This document shows, piece by piece, positions 15,186 to 22,821 of a DNA stretch of 27,094 nucleotides. This DNA comes from Bacilli bacterium (lineage in GTDB: Bacteria > Bacillota_I > Bacilli_A > RF39 > UBA660). The notes beneath the pieces were generated by a model. It was given only the letters and a program-made list of their open reading frames with translations. It made no database searches and was not told the DNA's origin. The stretch lies in the NCBI GenBank assembly GCA_016297695.1, contig JAEDGC010000020.1, positions 1-27,094 of the forward strand, written 5' to 3'. The translations under genes and the position numbers were made by a program. Numbering within the stretch: position 1 is the first letter of the stretch; each line of letters starts with the position of its first letter.

Positions 15186-15554
15186 ATGGTAATGCAAGAA
15201 TCAAGACTTAAAGTTGCAGATAATACTGGAGCAAAAGAAGTATTAGTAATTAGATGTTTAGGTGGAAGTAAAGTTAAAACTGCAAATATTGGTGATATTG
15301 TGGTATGTACAGTAAAAAAAGCTATTCCAAATAGTAACTTGAAAAAAGGAAAAGTTGTTAAAGCTGTAATCGTAAGAAGTGTACAAGGTGTTAGAAGAAA
15401 AGATGGTTCTTATATCAAATTTGATGACAACGCTTGTGTAATAATTAAAGACGATAAATCACCAATCGGAACAAGAGTTTTAGGACCTGTTGCTAGAGAA
15501 TTAAGAGAAAAAGATTTTGCTAAAATCGTATCTTTAGCTCCAGAAGTTTTATAG
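15186..15554 (+). CDS. rplN: 50S ribosomal protein uL14
   Basis: uL14 forms an inter-subunit bridge and is the site where the RsfS silencing factor binds. The 122-residue protein has ESRLKVADNTGAKEVLVIR (5-23), the GDIV segment, RRKDGSYIKFDDNACVII and GTRVLGPVARELRE. Length equals the family standard. AAGGAGGT precedes the start. Confidence 0.98.
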   Translation: MVMQESRLKVADNTGAKEVLVIRCLGGSKVKTANIGDIVVCTVKKAIPNSNLKKGKVVKAVIVRSVQGVRRKDGSYIKFDDNACVIIKDDKSPIGTRVLGPVARELREKDFAKIVSLAPEVL

Positions 15555-15567
15555 GAGGATTAAATTT

Positions 15568-15840
15568 ATGAAAATAAAAGTAAATGATCAAGTTAAAATT
15601 TTAGCTGGTAAAGATAAAGGAAAAACTGGTACAGTTTTAAAAACTCTTAAAAATAAAGATAAAGTAGTTGTTGATGGAATCAACATTGCTAAAAGACACC
15701 AAAAACCTAACAATGCTAATGAAAATGGTGGAATTATAGAATTTCCTGCACCAATTCATGTATCTAACGTTAAAAAAATAGAAGAAAAAGAAACTAAAAA
15801 AGCTACAAAAAAAGAAACTACTAAGAAAGATAAGAAATAG
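15568..15840 (+). CDS. rplX: 50S ribosomal protein uL24, short form with lysine-rich tail
   Basis: uL24 is an assembly initiator at the 5' end of 23S rRNA. The KOW motif VKILAGKDKGKTGTVLK (about 9-25) and GGIIEFPAPIHVSNV are clear. At 90 residues it is shorter than the usual 100 or so. In place of the ordinary C-terminal part, it ends in low-complexity Lys/Thr/Glu repeats (K-E-T-K-K-like) after about residue 71. The frame is intact, and the next gene starts 12 bases downstream. Confidence 0.95.
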   Translation: MKIKVNDQVKILAGKDKGKTGTVLKTLKNKDKVVVDGINIAKRHQKPNNANENGGIIEFPAPIHVSNVKKIEEKETKKATKKETTKKDKK

Positions 15841-15851
15841 TGGGTGAATGT

Positions 15852-16394
15852 ATGAGTAATTTTAAAGATTTATATAATGAAAAAATAACAAAAGAATTAA
15901 TGAAGGAATTTAATTACAAATCAGTAATGGAAGTACCTAAACTTGATAAAATAGTTATCAACATGGGTGTTGGAGAAGGTGCAAAAGATGAAAAATTCAT
16001 TGATGCAGCTTTAAAAGATTTAGAAACAATTACAGGTCAAAAACCAGTAGTTACAAAAGCACGTAAATCTATTGCTGGATTTAAGCTTAGAGAAGGACAA
16101 ACTATTGGTGTTAAAGTAACTCTACGTGGAGAAAATATGTATAATTTTATGGAAAAACTTATTAAAATTTCATTACCTCGTGTAAGAGATTTTAGAGGAA
16201 TTTCAAAACATGCATTTGATGGTCACGGAAATTATACTCTTGGTATCAAAGAACAATTAATATTCCCAGAAATAAACTATGATGATATCGTAAAAGTTAG
16301 AGGAATGGATATTGTATTTGTAACTACAGCAAAATCTAATGAAGAAGCATTCAAATTACTAAGCAATTTTGGAATGCCTTTCAAAAAGAATTAA
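15852..16394 (+). CDS. rplE: 50S ribosomal protein uL5
   Basis: uL5 binds 5S rRNA and the P-site tRNA elbow. I start it at ATG 15852 (MSNFKDLYNEKITKEL), giving 180 residues as in Bacillus. A GTG at 15840 in the same frame would add four residues with no better ribosome site (GGGTGA lies at 15842-15847). IVINMGVGEG, GQKPVVTKARKSIAGFKLR and FRGISKHAFDGHGNYTLGI are characteristic. Confidence 0.97.
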   Translation: MSNFKDLYNEKITKELMKEFNYKSVMEVPKLDKIVINMGVGEGAKDEKFIDAALKDLETITGQKPVVTKARKSIAGFKLREGQTIGVKVTLRGENMYNFMEKLIKISLPRVRDFRGISKHAFDGHGNYTLGIKEQLIFPEINYDDIVKVRGMDIVFVTTAKSNEEAFKLLSNFGMPFKKN

Positions 16395-16408
16395 GGAGTG
16401 TGTAATTT

Positions 16409-16594
16409 ATGGCTAAGAAAAGTATGATTGTAAAACAACAAAGAACACCAAAATTTTCATCTCGTGCTTATACAAGATGTGAAAGATGTGGAAGACCACA
16501 TGGTGTATTACGTAAATACAAATTATGTCGTATTTGCTTTAGAGAATTAGCAAATAAAGGGCAAATTCCAGGCGTTAAAAAGTCTAGTTGGTAG
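16409..16594 (+). CDS. rpsZ: 30S ribosomal protein uS14, zinc-binding type
   Basis: uS14 acts in late 30S head assembly. The 61-residue short form has the zinc ribbon CERCGRPHGVL and LCRICF (C-x2-C twice, about residues 24-43) followed by RELANKGQIPGVKKSSW. This zinc-binding type, rather than the 89-residue zinc-free paralogue, is the one normally found inside the spc operon of Firmicutes. Confidence 0.97.
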   Translation: MAKKSMIVKQQRTPKFSSRAYTRCERCGRPHGVLRKYKLCRICFRELANKGQIPGVKKSSW

Positions 16595-16613
16595 GAAAGG
16601 AGGAATTTAGACT

Positions 16614-17009
16614 ATGGTACAAGATAAAATAGCAGATATGCTTACAAGAATTCGTAATGCAAATCAATTAAAATATGATACTGTTGAAGTTATTGGAACA
16701 AAAATGACTTTAGGAATAGCTGAAATCTTAAAAAGAGAAGGTTATATTTCTGATTTTACATATGAAAAAGATATTAAAGGAGATAAAATAACTTTAAATC
16801 TAAAATATGGAGAAAAGAAAGAAAGAGTAATTACTGGTCTTAAAAGAATTAGTAAATCAGGATTACGTGTTTATGCCAAAAGTAATGAAATTCCTCGTGT
16901 ATTAAATGGACTTGGAATTGCTATCATATCTACTTCTAAAGGTCTTATGACTGATAAAGAAGCAAGAAATGCAGGGTTAGGAGGCGAAGTACTTGCCTAT
17001 ATTTGGTAG
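16614..17009 (+). CDS. rpsH: 30S ribosomal protein uS8
   Basis: uS8 binds the central domain of 16S rRNA and in E. coli controls the spc operon. The 131-residue protein starts with DKIADMLTRIRNANQ, and ends with the RNA-binding segment GIAIISTSKGLMTDKEARNAGLGGEVLAYIW, all as expected. The ribosome site is GAAAGGAGG. Confidence 0.97.
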   Translation: MVQDKIADMLTRIRNANQLKYDTVEVIGTKMTLGIAEILKREGYISDFTYEKDIKGDKITLNLKYGEKKERVITGLKRISKSGLRVYAKSNEIPRVLNGLGIAIISTSKGLMTDKEARNAGLGGEVLAYIW

Positions 17010-17018
17010 GGAAATTTT

Positions 17019-17558
17019 ATGAGTAGAATAGGAAATAGAAAACTTATAATCCCTAATGGTGTAACAGTTACAGTTAACGATAATAATGTTAATGTAAAAG
17101 GACCAAAAGGTGAATTAAATTTAGAATTATCTAACCTTGTAAAAGTTAATGTAAATGAAAATGAAGTAACTACTGAAGTTACAAATAATAGCAAAAAAGC
17201 TAATATTATGGTAGGAACAACTAATTCTCATATTAATAATATGATTATTGGAGTTTCTAAAGGATATGAAAAAGGAATTGAAGCTGTAGGTGTTGGTTAT
17301 AGATTTAATGTAGCTGGAAATAAAATAACTATTAGTGCGGGTTATTCACATCCAGTAATTATGGAATGCCCAGCTGGTATTTCAGTAGAACAAGTAAGTA
17401 ATACTGAAATCACTTTAAAAGGTATTGATAAACAAAAAGTATCTGAATTTGCGGCTAACGTTCGTAAAGTAAGAGAACCAGAACCTTACAAAGGAAAAGG
17501 TTTACGTTACAAAGGCGAATATGTAAGACGTAAAGAAGGAAAGAAAGCAGCTAAGTAG
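17019..17558 (+). CDS. rplF: 50S ribosomal protein uL6
   Basis: uL6 lies near the factor-binding site and sarcin-ricin loop. The 179-residue, two-domain protein has MSRIGNRKLIIPNGVTVTV at the start, VKGPKGEL, and EPEPYKGKGLRYKGEYVRRKEGK at the end. The start site has only a weak GGGAAAT before it, but the start residue matches the family. Confidence 0.97.
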   Translation: MSRIGNRKLIIPNGVTVTVNDNNVNVKGPKGELNLELSNLVKVNVNENEVTTEVTNNSKKANIMVGTTNSHINNMIIGVSKGYEKGIEAVGVGYRFNVAGNKITISAGYSHPVIMECPAGISVEQVSNTEITLKGIDKQKVSEFAANVRKVREPEPYKGKGLRYKGEYVRRKEGKKAAK

Positions 17559-17572
17559 GAGGGAAAAAGAGT

Positions 17573-17929
17573 ATGATAAAAAAAGAATCAAATAATGTTG
17601 CACGTTTAAGAAGACATGCAAGAATCCGTAAAAATTTAAGCGGAACTAGTGAATGTCCAAGATTAAATGTTTTCAGATCTAATAAAGGAATATTTGTTCA
17701 AGTTATTGATGATGAAAAACAAACAACTCTAGCTAGCTCTTCATCAGTTGCTTTAAACCTAAAAAATGGTGGTAATATTGAAGCTGCTAAATTAGTAGGA
17801 AAAGATATTGCAGAAAAATGTAACAAACTAAAAATTAAGAAAGTCGTTTTCGATAGAGGTGGATACCTATATCATGGTAGAGTTGAAGCACTTGCTAACG
17901 CTGCTCGTGAAAACGGATTAGAATTTTAG
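17573..17929 (+). CDS. rplR: 50S ribosomal protein uL18
   Basis: uL18 carries 5S rRNA into the 50S subunit with uL5. The 118-residue protein begins with a basic tail (RLRRHARIRKNLSGT) and contains PRLNVFRSNKGIFVQVIDD and the C-terminal VVFDRGGYLYHGRVEALANAARE. Length is standard. GTAGGAGGG precedes it. Confidence 0.97.
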   Translation: MIKKESNNVARLRRHARIRKNLSGTSECPRLNVFRSNKGIFVQVIDDEKQTTLASSSSVALNLKNGGNIEAAKLVGKDIAEKCNKLKIKKVVFDRGGYLYHGRVEALANAARENGLEF

Positions 17930-17939
17930 GAGGTAAATA

Positions 17940-18488
17940 ATGGCAAACGAAGAAAATAAAGTTAAAAATACTGAAAGAAAATTTAATAATAAAAAATCTT
18001 TTGAAAGCAAAAAAATGTTATTAGAAGATAAAGTTATTTCAATTAGCCGTGTTACTAAAGTTACAAAAGGTGGAAGACATTTTAGATTTTCTGCAACAGT
18101 AGCAGTTGGAAATAGAAAAGGTTTAGTTGGAATTGGTTCTGGAAAAGCTAATGAAGTTCCAGAAGCTATTAAAAAAGCATTACAAGCTGCTAATAAAAAT
18201 GTAGTAAAAGTTGCTTTAATAGATAATAGAACAATTCCTCATGAAGCTACAGCTAAAGTTGGTAGAGCAGTTGTATTAATTAAACCTGCTAAAAAAGGTA
18301 CTGGAGTTATTGCAGGTGGAGCAGCAAGAGCAATTCTTGAACTTGCAGGAATTAAAGATATAGTATCTAAATCTTTAGGTTCAAATACACAAGTTAATGT
18401 TGCTAAGGCTACACTTGAAGCATTAAAATCAGAAAGAACTCCAGCTAAAATAGCAGCCCTACGTGGTAAGAAAGTAGAGGAATTATAA
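17940..18488 (+). CDS. rpsE: 30S ribosomal protein uS5
   Basis: uS5 works at the mRNA entry and in decoding accuracy. The 182-residue protein has a charged 25-residue N-terminal extension, then ISRVTKVTKGGRHFRFSA, GNRKGLVGIGSGKANEVPEA, and TGVIAGGAARAILELAG. Only one base separates its stop from rplO, whereas rpmD lies between them in most Firmicutes. Confidence 0.97.
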   Translation: MANEENKVKNTERKFNNKKSFESKKMLLEDKVISISRVTKVTKGGRHFRFSATVAVGNRKGLVGIGSGKANEVPEAIKKALQAANKNVVKVALIDNRTIPHEATAKVGRAVVLIKPAKKGTGVIAGGAARAILELAGIKDIVSKSLGSNTQVNVAKATLEALKSERTPAKIAALRGKKVEEL

Positions 18489-18489
18489 T

Positions 18490-18933
18490 ATGAAATTAGA
18501 AAGTTTACCAAAAAGCAAAGAAACAAAAGCTAAAAAAATAGTTGGACGTGGCCCAGGTAGTGGAATGGGTAAAACTTCTACTCGTGGAGAAAATGGTCAA
18601 AAATCTAGAAGTGGTGCTTCAATTAATGCTTGGTTCCAAGGTGGACAATCACCATTATATAGAAGATTACCAAAAAGAGGTTTCAATAACGCTCGTTTCG
18701 CTATAAAATATGCTACAATTAATTTAGATGATTTAGAAAAATTCTTTAATAATAATGATGTTGTTACACCAGAATTATTAAAAGAAAGAGGAATAATCAA
18801 AAAACAATTAAGTGGTGTAAAAGTATTAGCAAATGGAAATCTTACAAAAGCTTTAACAGTTAAAGCACAAAGATTTTCAACAAATGCTATTAATAAAATA
18901 GAAAAAGCCGGCGGAAAAACTGAGGTGATTTAA
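18490..18933 (+). CDS. rplO: 50S ribosomal protein uL15
   Basis: uL15 is a late-assembly 50S protein that reaches deep into 23S rRNA. The 147-residue protein has a glycine-rich basic N-terminal half (GRGPGSGMGKTSTRGENGQ, about 20-38), FQGGQSPLYRRLPKRGF, and a globular C-terminal half. GAGG in the last rpsE codons is the ribosome site. Its stop overlaps the secY start by one base (TAATG). Confidence 0.97.
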   Translation: MKLESLPKSKETKAKKIVGRGPGSGMGKTSTRGENGQKSRSGASINAWFQGGQSPLYRRLPKRGFNNARFAIKYATINLDDLEKFFNNNDVVTPELLKERGIIKKQLSGVKVLANGNLTKALTVKAQRFSTNAINKIEKAGGKTEVI

Positions 18934-20195
18934 TGTTTAAACATATTTCAGGGATTTTTGCAAAATCTAACAAAGATTTAAGAAAAAGAATATATTTTAC
19001 TCTTTTTTGCCTTGGAATATTCTGTTTAGGTACAGGGATAACAATTCCTTGGGCATCCGTTGTTTATGAAGAATTAGGTTTCTTAGAAATTTTTAACTTG
19101 ATGAGTGGAGGAGGACTTAAGAGTTTTTCAATATTTGCTCTAGGTGTTACTCCATACATCAATGCATCAATAATAACTCAAATTCTTCAAATGGATATAT
19201 TACCTTATTTTAAAGAATTGAAAGAACAAGGTTATGTAGGAAGACAAAAAATAAATAAAATTACAAGATATTTAGGAATTATATTTGCTTTTATTCAAGC
19301 TTATGTAATAACAATATTTTACTTAAATACTAATGATGTAATGGTAATGCTTAAAACTTCATTAGTAATGACAGCAGGTACAGCATTCTTATTATGGATA
19401 GGTGATGAAATTACTAATAAAGGTATTGGTAATGGACAATCTTTACTAATAATGGCTGGTATATTACAAAGTATGCCAAGTGTATTTAGTGGAGCATTTA
19501 ATTCTTTTATAACTGCTGGAACTTATGCAAATTGGTTGGGAATATTACTATTTGTACTATTCATATTAGTTTATGTATTAATTATTGTTGGTATTATTTG
19601 GATTCAACTTGCTGAAAGAAGAATTGCAATTCAATATGCTAATCATACAACTAGTGCATATGGTGCAAAATCATCATATTTACCAATTAAAATTAATTCT
19701 GCTGGAGTTATGCCAGTAATATTTGCATCAATTATTCTTACTATTCCAGTAACCGTTGCTGGATTAATAGGAAAACAATCTGTAGTCGATTTTATGAATA
19801 AATATATTGTTTATACATCTCCAACTGGATTTGTGTTATATATATTATTCATCTTGTTATTTGGATATTTTTGGACATTCTTACAAATGAATCCTGAAGA
19901 ACTTAGTAAAGATTTAAATAAACGTGGTGGTTATATTCCTGGTATTAGACCTGGAAAAGATACGACTGAATATGTTTCTAAATCTTTAAGTAAATTAACA
20001 TTAGTAGGATCAATATTCTTAGTTATATTAGCAGGTATTCCAATAATTTTCTCAAATGTTTCTGGACTACCAAGTTCAATAACAATCGGAGGAACAGGAA
20101 TATTAATAGTTGTTGGTGTAGCTATAGAAACATATAAACAAATTGAAAGTGGACTTGTTAGTAGAAATTATGGAAGAAAGCGTAAAATAAAATGA
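18933..20195 (+). CDS. secY: Preprotein translocase channel subunit SecY
   Basis: SecY is the pore of the Sec translocon in the plasma membrane. The 420-residue protein shows about ten hydrophobic segments, beginning with KRIYFTLFCLGIFCLG. It has LGVTPYINASIITQIL, the GIGNGQSLLIMAGI motif, LAERRIAIQYA, the AGVMPVIFASII segment, and the cytosolic loop KRGGYIPGIRPGKDT. Length is typical. GAGGTGA in the end of rplO is its ribosome site. It overlaps adk by four bases (ATGA). Confidence 0.97.
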   Translation: MFKHISGIFAKSNKDLRKRIYFTLFCLGIFCLGTGITIPWASVVYEELGFLEIFNLMSGGGLKSFSIFALGVTPYINASIITQILQMDILPYFKELKEQGYVGRQKINKITRYLGIIFAFIQAYVITIFYLNTNDVMVMLKTSLVMTAGTAFLLWIGDEITNKGIGNGQSLLIMAGILQSMPSVFSGAFNSFITAGTYANWLGILLFVLFILVYVLIIVGIIWIQLAERRIAIQYANHTTSAYGAKSSYLPIKINSAGVMPVIFASIILTIPVTVAGLIGKQSVVDFMNKYIVYTSPTGFVLYILFILLFGYFWTFLQMNPEELSKDLNKRGGYIPGIRPGKDTTEYVSKSLSKLTLVGSIFLVILAGIPIIFSNVSGLPSSITIGGTGILIVVGVAIETYKQIESGLVSRNYGRKRKIK

Positions 20196-20845
20196 AAAAT
20201 ATAATTTTTATTGCAGCCCCAGCTACTGGAAAAGGTACATTTTCTAATATGTTGATGGAGAGATATGGATATAACCATATCTCTACCGGAGACTTATTAA
20301 GAAATATTGTTAAAACAAATACTTCACTAGGAAATGAAGTAGCAAACGTTTTAAAATCTGGTAAATTAGTCGAAGATGAGTTAATGTTTAAAATAATAAA
20401 AGAAAAATTAAATCAAATGGATTTAACTAAACCATTCATAATAGATGGTTTACCAAGAAATATAAATCAAGCTTTATATCTAAATAAATTATTTGATGAA
20501 TTAAATGTAAATAATTACATGGCAATAAATCTTGATTTAGAATATGAAGTAGCTCTAAAAAGAGCATTAGGAAGATTAAGTTGTTTAAATTGTGGAGCAA
20601 CTTATAATAAATTTTTTGAAAAATTTAAACCTATAAAAGAAAATATATGTGATAAATGTGGTAATGTTTTAGATTCAAGGACTGATGATAATGAAGAATC
20701 TTTCAAAGAAAGATTTGAAACTTATCAAAAAAATGTTAAACCTATTTTAGATTATTATATGAATAATAATAAATTATTAAAAATAAATACTCATGAATTT
20801 ACTAATGAAGAAATTTTTGATATAATTATAAATGCGGTGAAATGA
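20192..20845 (+). CDS. adk: Adenylate kinase, zinc-containing, with variant P-loop
   Basis: The enzyme converts ATP and AMP to two ADP. At 217 residues it has the long-form lid domain with a zinc knuckle (Cys131, Cys134, Cys153, Cys156). HISTGDLLR (29-37) and IDGLPRN (84-90) bind AMP. The P-loop reads AAPATGKGT (8-16). The essential GKGT is intact, but the first and fourth positions that are normally glycine (G-x-P-G-x-GKGT) are alanine, and the Gln after GKGT is Phe. Position between secY and map is the standard one. Confidence 0.95.
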   Translation: MKNIIFIAAPATGKGTFSNMLMERYGYNHISTGDLLRNIVKTNTSLGNEVANVLKSGKLVEDELMFKIIKEKLNQMDLTKPFIIDGLPRNINQALYLNKLFDELNVNNYMAINLDLEYEVALKRALGRLSCLNCGATYNKFFEKFKPIKENICDKCGNVLDSRTDDNEESFKERFETYQKNVKPILDYYMNNNKLLKINTHEFTNEEIFDIIINAVK

Positions 20846-20848
20846 TTT

Positions 20849-21595
20849 ATGGTAAGTATAAAAAGTGAACGAGAAATTGCTTTAATGAAAGAAGCAGGAC
20901 ATTATAATTATTTAACACATGAAGAATTAAAAAAACATTTAAAACCTGGAGTAACAACTGAAGAACTTGATAAAGTTGCAAGTGATTTTGCTAAAAAAAA
21001 TGGATGTATTTTATCTTGTTTAGGATATGAAGGATTTCCAAAATCTATTTGCGTATCTATCAATGATGAAGTAGTTCATGGAATTCCAGGAAAAAGAAAA
21101 ATTAAAAATGGCGATATTGTTTCTATTGATTTTACTTTAAAATACAAAGGATATGAATCAGATAGTGCTCGTACATATATAATTGGCGATGTATCTGATG
21201 AAGTAAAAAATTTAGTTAAATATACTGAAGAAGCTTTGTATGTTGGAATAAAAGAAGTAAAAGCAGGAGCAAAAATTGGCGATATAGGTAATGCTATAGA
21301 AAACTTTGCTCATAGTCATAACTTAAGTGTTGTTGAAGAGTTAGTTGGGCATGGTATTGGTACAAATATGCATGAAGAACCTGATGTTCCAAATTATGGA
21401 GAAAAAGGAAAAGGTTATACTTTAAAAGAAGGTATGACCATCTGTATAGAACCAATGCTTAATTTAGGAAAAAGATACGTTGGAATGTTAGATGATGGTT
21501 GGACCATTGTAACAGAAGACGGAAGCTATTCAGCTCATTTTGAACATACTGTATTAGTAACTAAAGATGGCTATGAAATTTTAACAGGAGAATGA
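20849..21595 (+). CDS. map: Methionine aminopeptidase type I
   Basis: The enzyme removes the initiator methionine from new proteins. The 248-residue protein has SINDEVVHGIP and all five metal ligands at the expected spacing: Asp94, Asp105, His168 (VGHGIGTNMHEEP), Glu201 (ICIEPML) and Glu232 (SAHFEHTVLV). GGTGA in the end of adk precedes its start. infA follows after four bases. Confidence 0.97.
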   Translation: MVSIKSEREIALMKEAGHYNYLTHEELKKHLKPGVTTEELDKVASDFAKKNGCILSCLGYEGFPKSICVSINDEVVHGIPGKRKIKNGDIVSIDFTLKYKGYESDSARTYIIGDVSDEVKNLVKYTEEALYVGIKEVKAGAKIGDIGNAIENFAHSHNLSVVEELVGHGIGTNMHEEPDVPNYGEKGKGYTLKEGMTICIEPMLNLGKRYVGMLDDGWTIVTEDGSYSAHFEHTVLVTKDGYEILTGE

Positions 21596-21599
21596 TTAA

Positions 21600-21875
21600 A
21601 TGGGAAAAGTAAAAAATGTAAAAAAAACAATCAATAAAACAGTTAAAAATAATACTTCGACTAGAGAAGATAAAATTGAAGTAGAAGGTAAAGTTGTAGA
21701 AGTCCTTAAGGGTGGAGATTATATAGTAGAATTACCTAACGGACATACTGTAGAGGCTTACGTTTCTGGTAAAATGCGCGTTAACATGATACGTATTTTA
21801 CCAGGTGATACAGTTACACTTGAATTATCGCAATATGATTTAACACGTGGGCGCATAACATGGAATAAAAGATAA
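21600..21875 (+). CDS. infA: Translation initiation factor IF-1 with basic N-terminal extension
   Basis: IF-1 occupies the A site of the 30S subunit during initiation. The OB-fold body IEVEGKVVEVL, ELPNGHTVEAYVSGKMR, IRILPGDTVTLELS and YDLTRGRITW is unmistakable. The usual length is about 72, but here 91 residues are encoded because of an N-terminal stretch of about 20 residues rich in Lys, Asn and Thr. No ATG or GTG lies between the extension and the OB fold, and AGGAGA stands before ATG 21600, so the extension is likely translated. Confidence 0.95.
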   Translation: MGKVKNVKKTINKTVKNNTSTREDKIEVEGKVVEVLKGGDYIVELPNGHTVEAYVSGKMRVNMIRILPGDTVTLELSQYDLTRGRITWNKR

Positions 21876-21895
21876 AAAATATGGAGGTATATTAA

Positions 21896-22012
21896 ATGAA
21901 AAAAAGACCATCAGTAAAACCAATATGTAAAAAATGTAAAGTAATTAGAAGAAAAGGAAAAGTAATGGTTATTTGTGAAAATCCAAAACACAAACAAAGC
22001 CAAGGTAAATAG
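21896..22012 (+). CDS. rpmJ: 50S ribosomal protein bL36, zinc-binding type
   Basis: bL36 is the smallest 50S protein. I read 38 codons: MKKRPSVKPICKKCKV, then IRRKGKVMVICENPKHKQ and a short tail. Cys11, Cys14, Cys27 and His32 form the zinc site, so this is the zinc-dependent form. GGAGGT precedes the start, and another AGGAGGT directly follows its TAG stop for rpsM. Its place between infA and rpsM is the standard one. Confidence 0.97.
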   Translation: MKKRPSVKPICKKCKVIRRKGKVMVICENPKHKQSQGK

Positions 22013-22022
22013 GAGGTAAATA

Positions 22023-22397
22023 ATGGCAAGAATTAAAAATATTGAATTACCAGGAAATAAACATACTGAAATAGGATTAACAGCTATTTATGGTATTGGA
22101 AGAAGCTTAGGAACTCAAATTTGTAAAGATGCAAAAGTTGATCCAACAAAAAAAATTAAAGATTTAACTGAAGATGAAGTTAGTGCATTACGTAAAGAAG
22201 TTGATAAATATATAGTTGAGGGTGATTTAAGACGTGAAACTCAATTAAATATTAAAGCTAAAATGGAAATCAATAGTTATGAAGGTACTAGACATAAGAA
22301 AAATTTACCAGTAAGAGGACAAAGAACAAGTAGAAATGCTCGTACTCGTAAAGGTAGAGGAAAAGTAGTAGCTAATAAGAAAAAAGTAGGTAAATAG
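22023..22397 (+). CDS. rpsM: 30S ribosomal protein uS13
   Basis: uS13 sits in the 30S head, contacts P-site tRNA and bridges to the 50S subunit. The 124-residue protein has IELPGNKHTEIGLTAIYGIG at the start and the tRNA-contacting tail RHKKNLPVRGQRTSRNARTR near the end. AGGAGGT is its ribosome site. Confidence 0.97.
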   Translation: MARIKNIELPGNKHTEIGLTAIYGIGRSLGTQICKDAKVDPTKKIKDLTEDEVSALRKEVDKYIVEGDLRRETQLNIKAKMEINSYEGTRHKKNLPVRGQRTSRNARTRKGRGKVVANKKKVGK

Positions 22398-22407
22398 GAG
22401 GTAAACA

Positions 22408-22797
22408 ATGGCATATAATAGAAGAAACTCTAAAAAGAGAGTAAAGAAAAATATTCCAGAAGCTTCAGCTCATATACATTCAACTTATAATAATACAATA
22501 GTAACAATTACAGATAAAGATGGAAATGTTATTAGTTGGGCATCAGCAGGTACAATAGGTTATAAGGGAAGTAAAAAGAAAACTCCTTTTGCAGCACAAA
22601 TGAGTTCAGAAGCAGCAGCTAAAGCAGCTATGGATTCTGGAGTTAAAAAAGTAGAAGTTCACGTAAAAGGGTTAGGTTCAGGACGTGAATCAGCTATCCG
22701 TGCATTACAAACTGCAGGACTAGAAGTTACAAGTATTATAGATGAAACACCAGTTCCTCATAATGGATGTCGTCCACCAAAAAGACCAAGAAATTAA
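22408..22797 (+). CDS. rpsK: 30S ribosomal protein uS11
   Basis: uS11 lies on the 30S platform near the mRNA exit. The 129-residue protein has HIHSTYNNTIVTITD, ISWASAGTIGYKGSKKKTPF, GLGSGRESAIRALQ and the C-terminal DETPVPHNGCRPPKRPR, which are diagnostic. The start follows AGGAGGT. Confidence 0.98.
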   Translation: MAYNRRNSKKRVKKNIPEASAHIHSTYNNTIVTITDKDGNVISWASAGTIGYKGSKKKTPFAAQMSSEAAAKAAMDSGVKKVEVHVKGLGSGRESAIRALQTAGLEVTSIIDETPVPHNGCRPPKRPRN

Positions 22798-22821
22798 TAT
22801 AGAAGGGACTGAAATATATTT

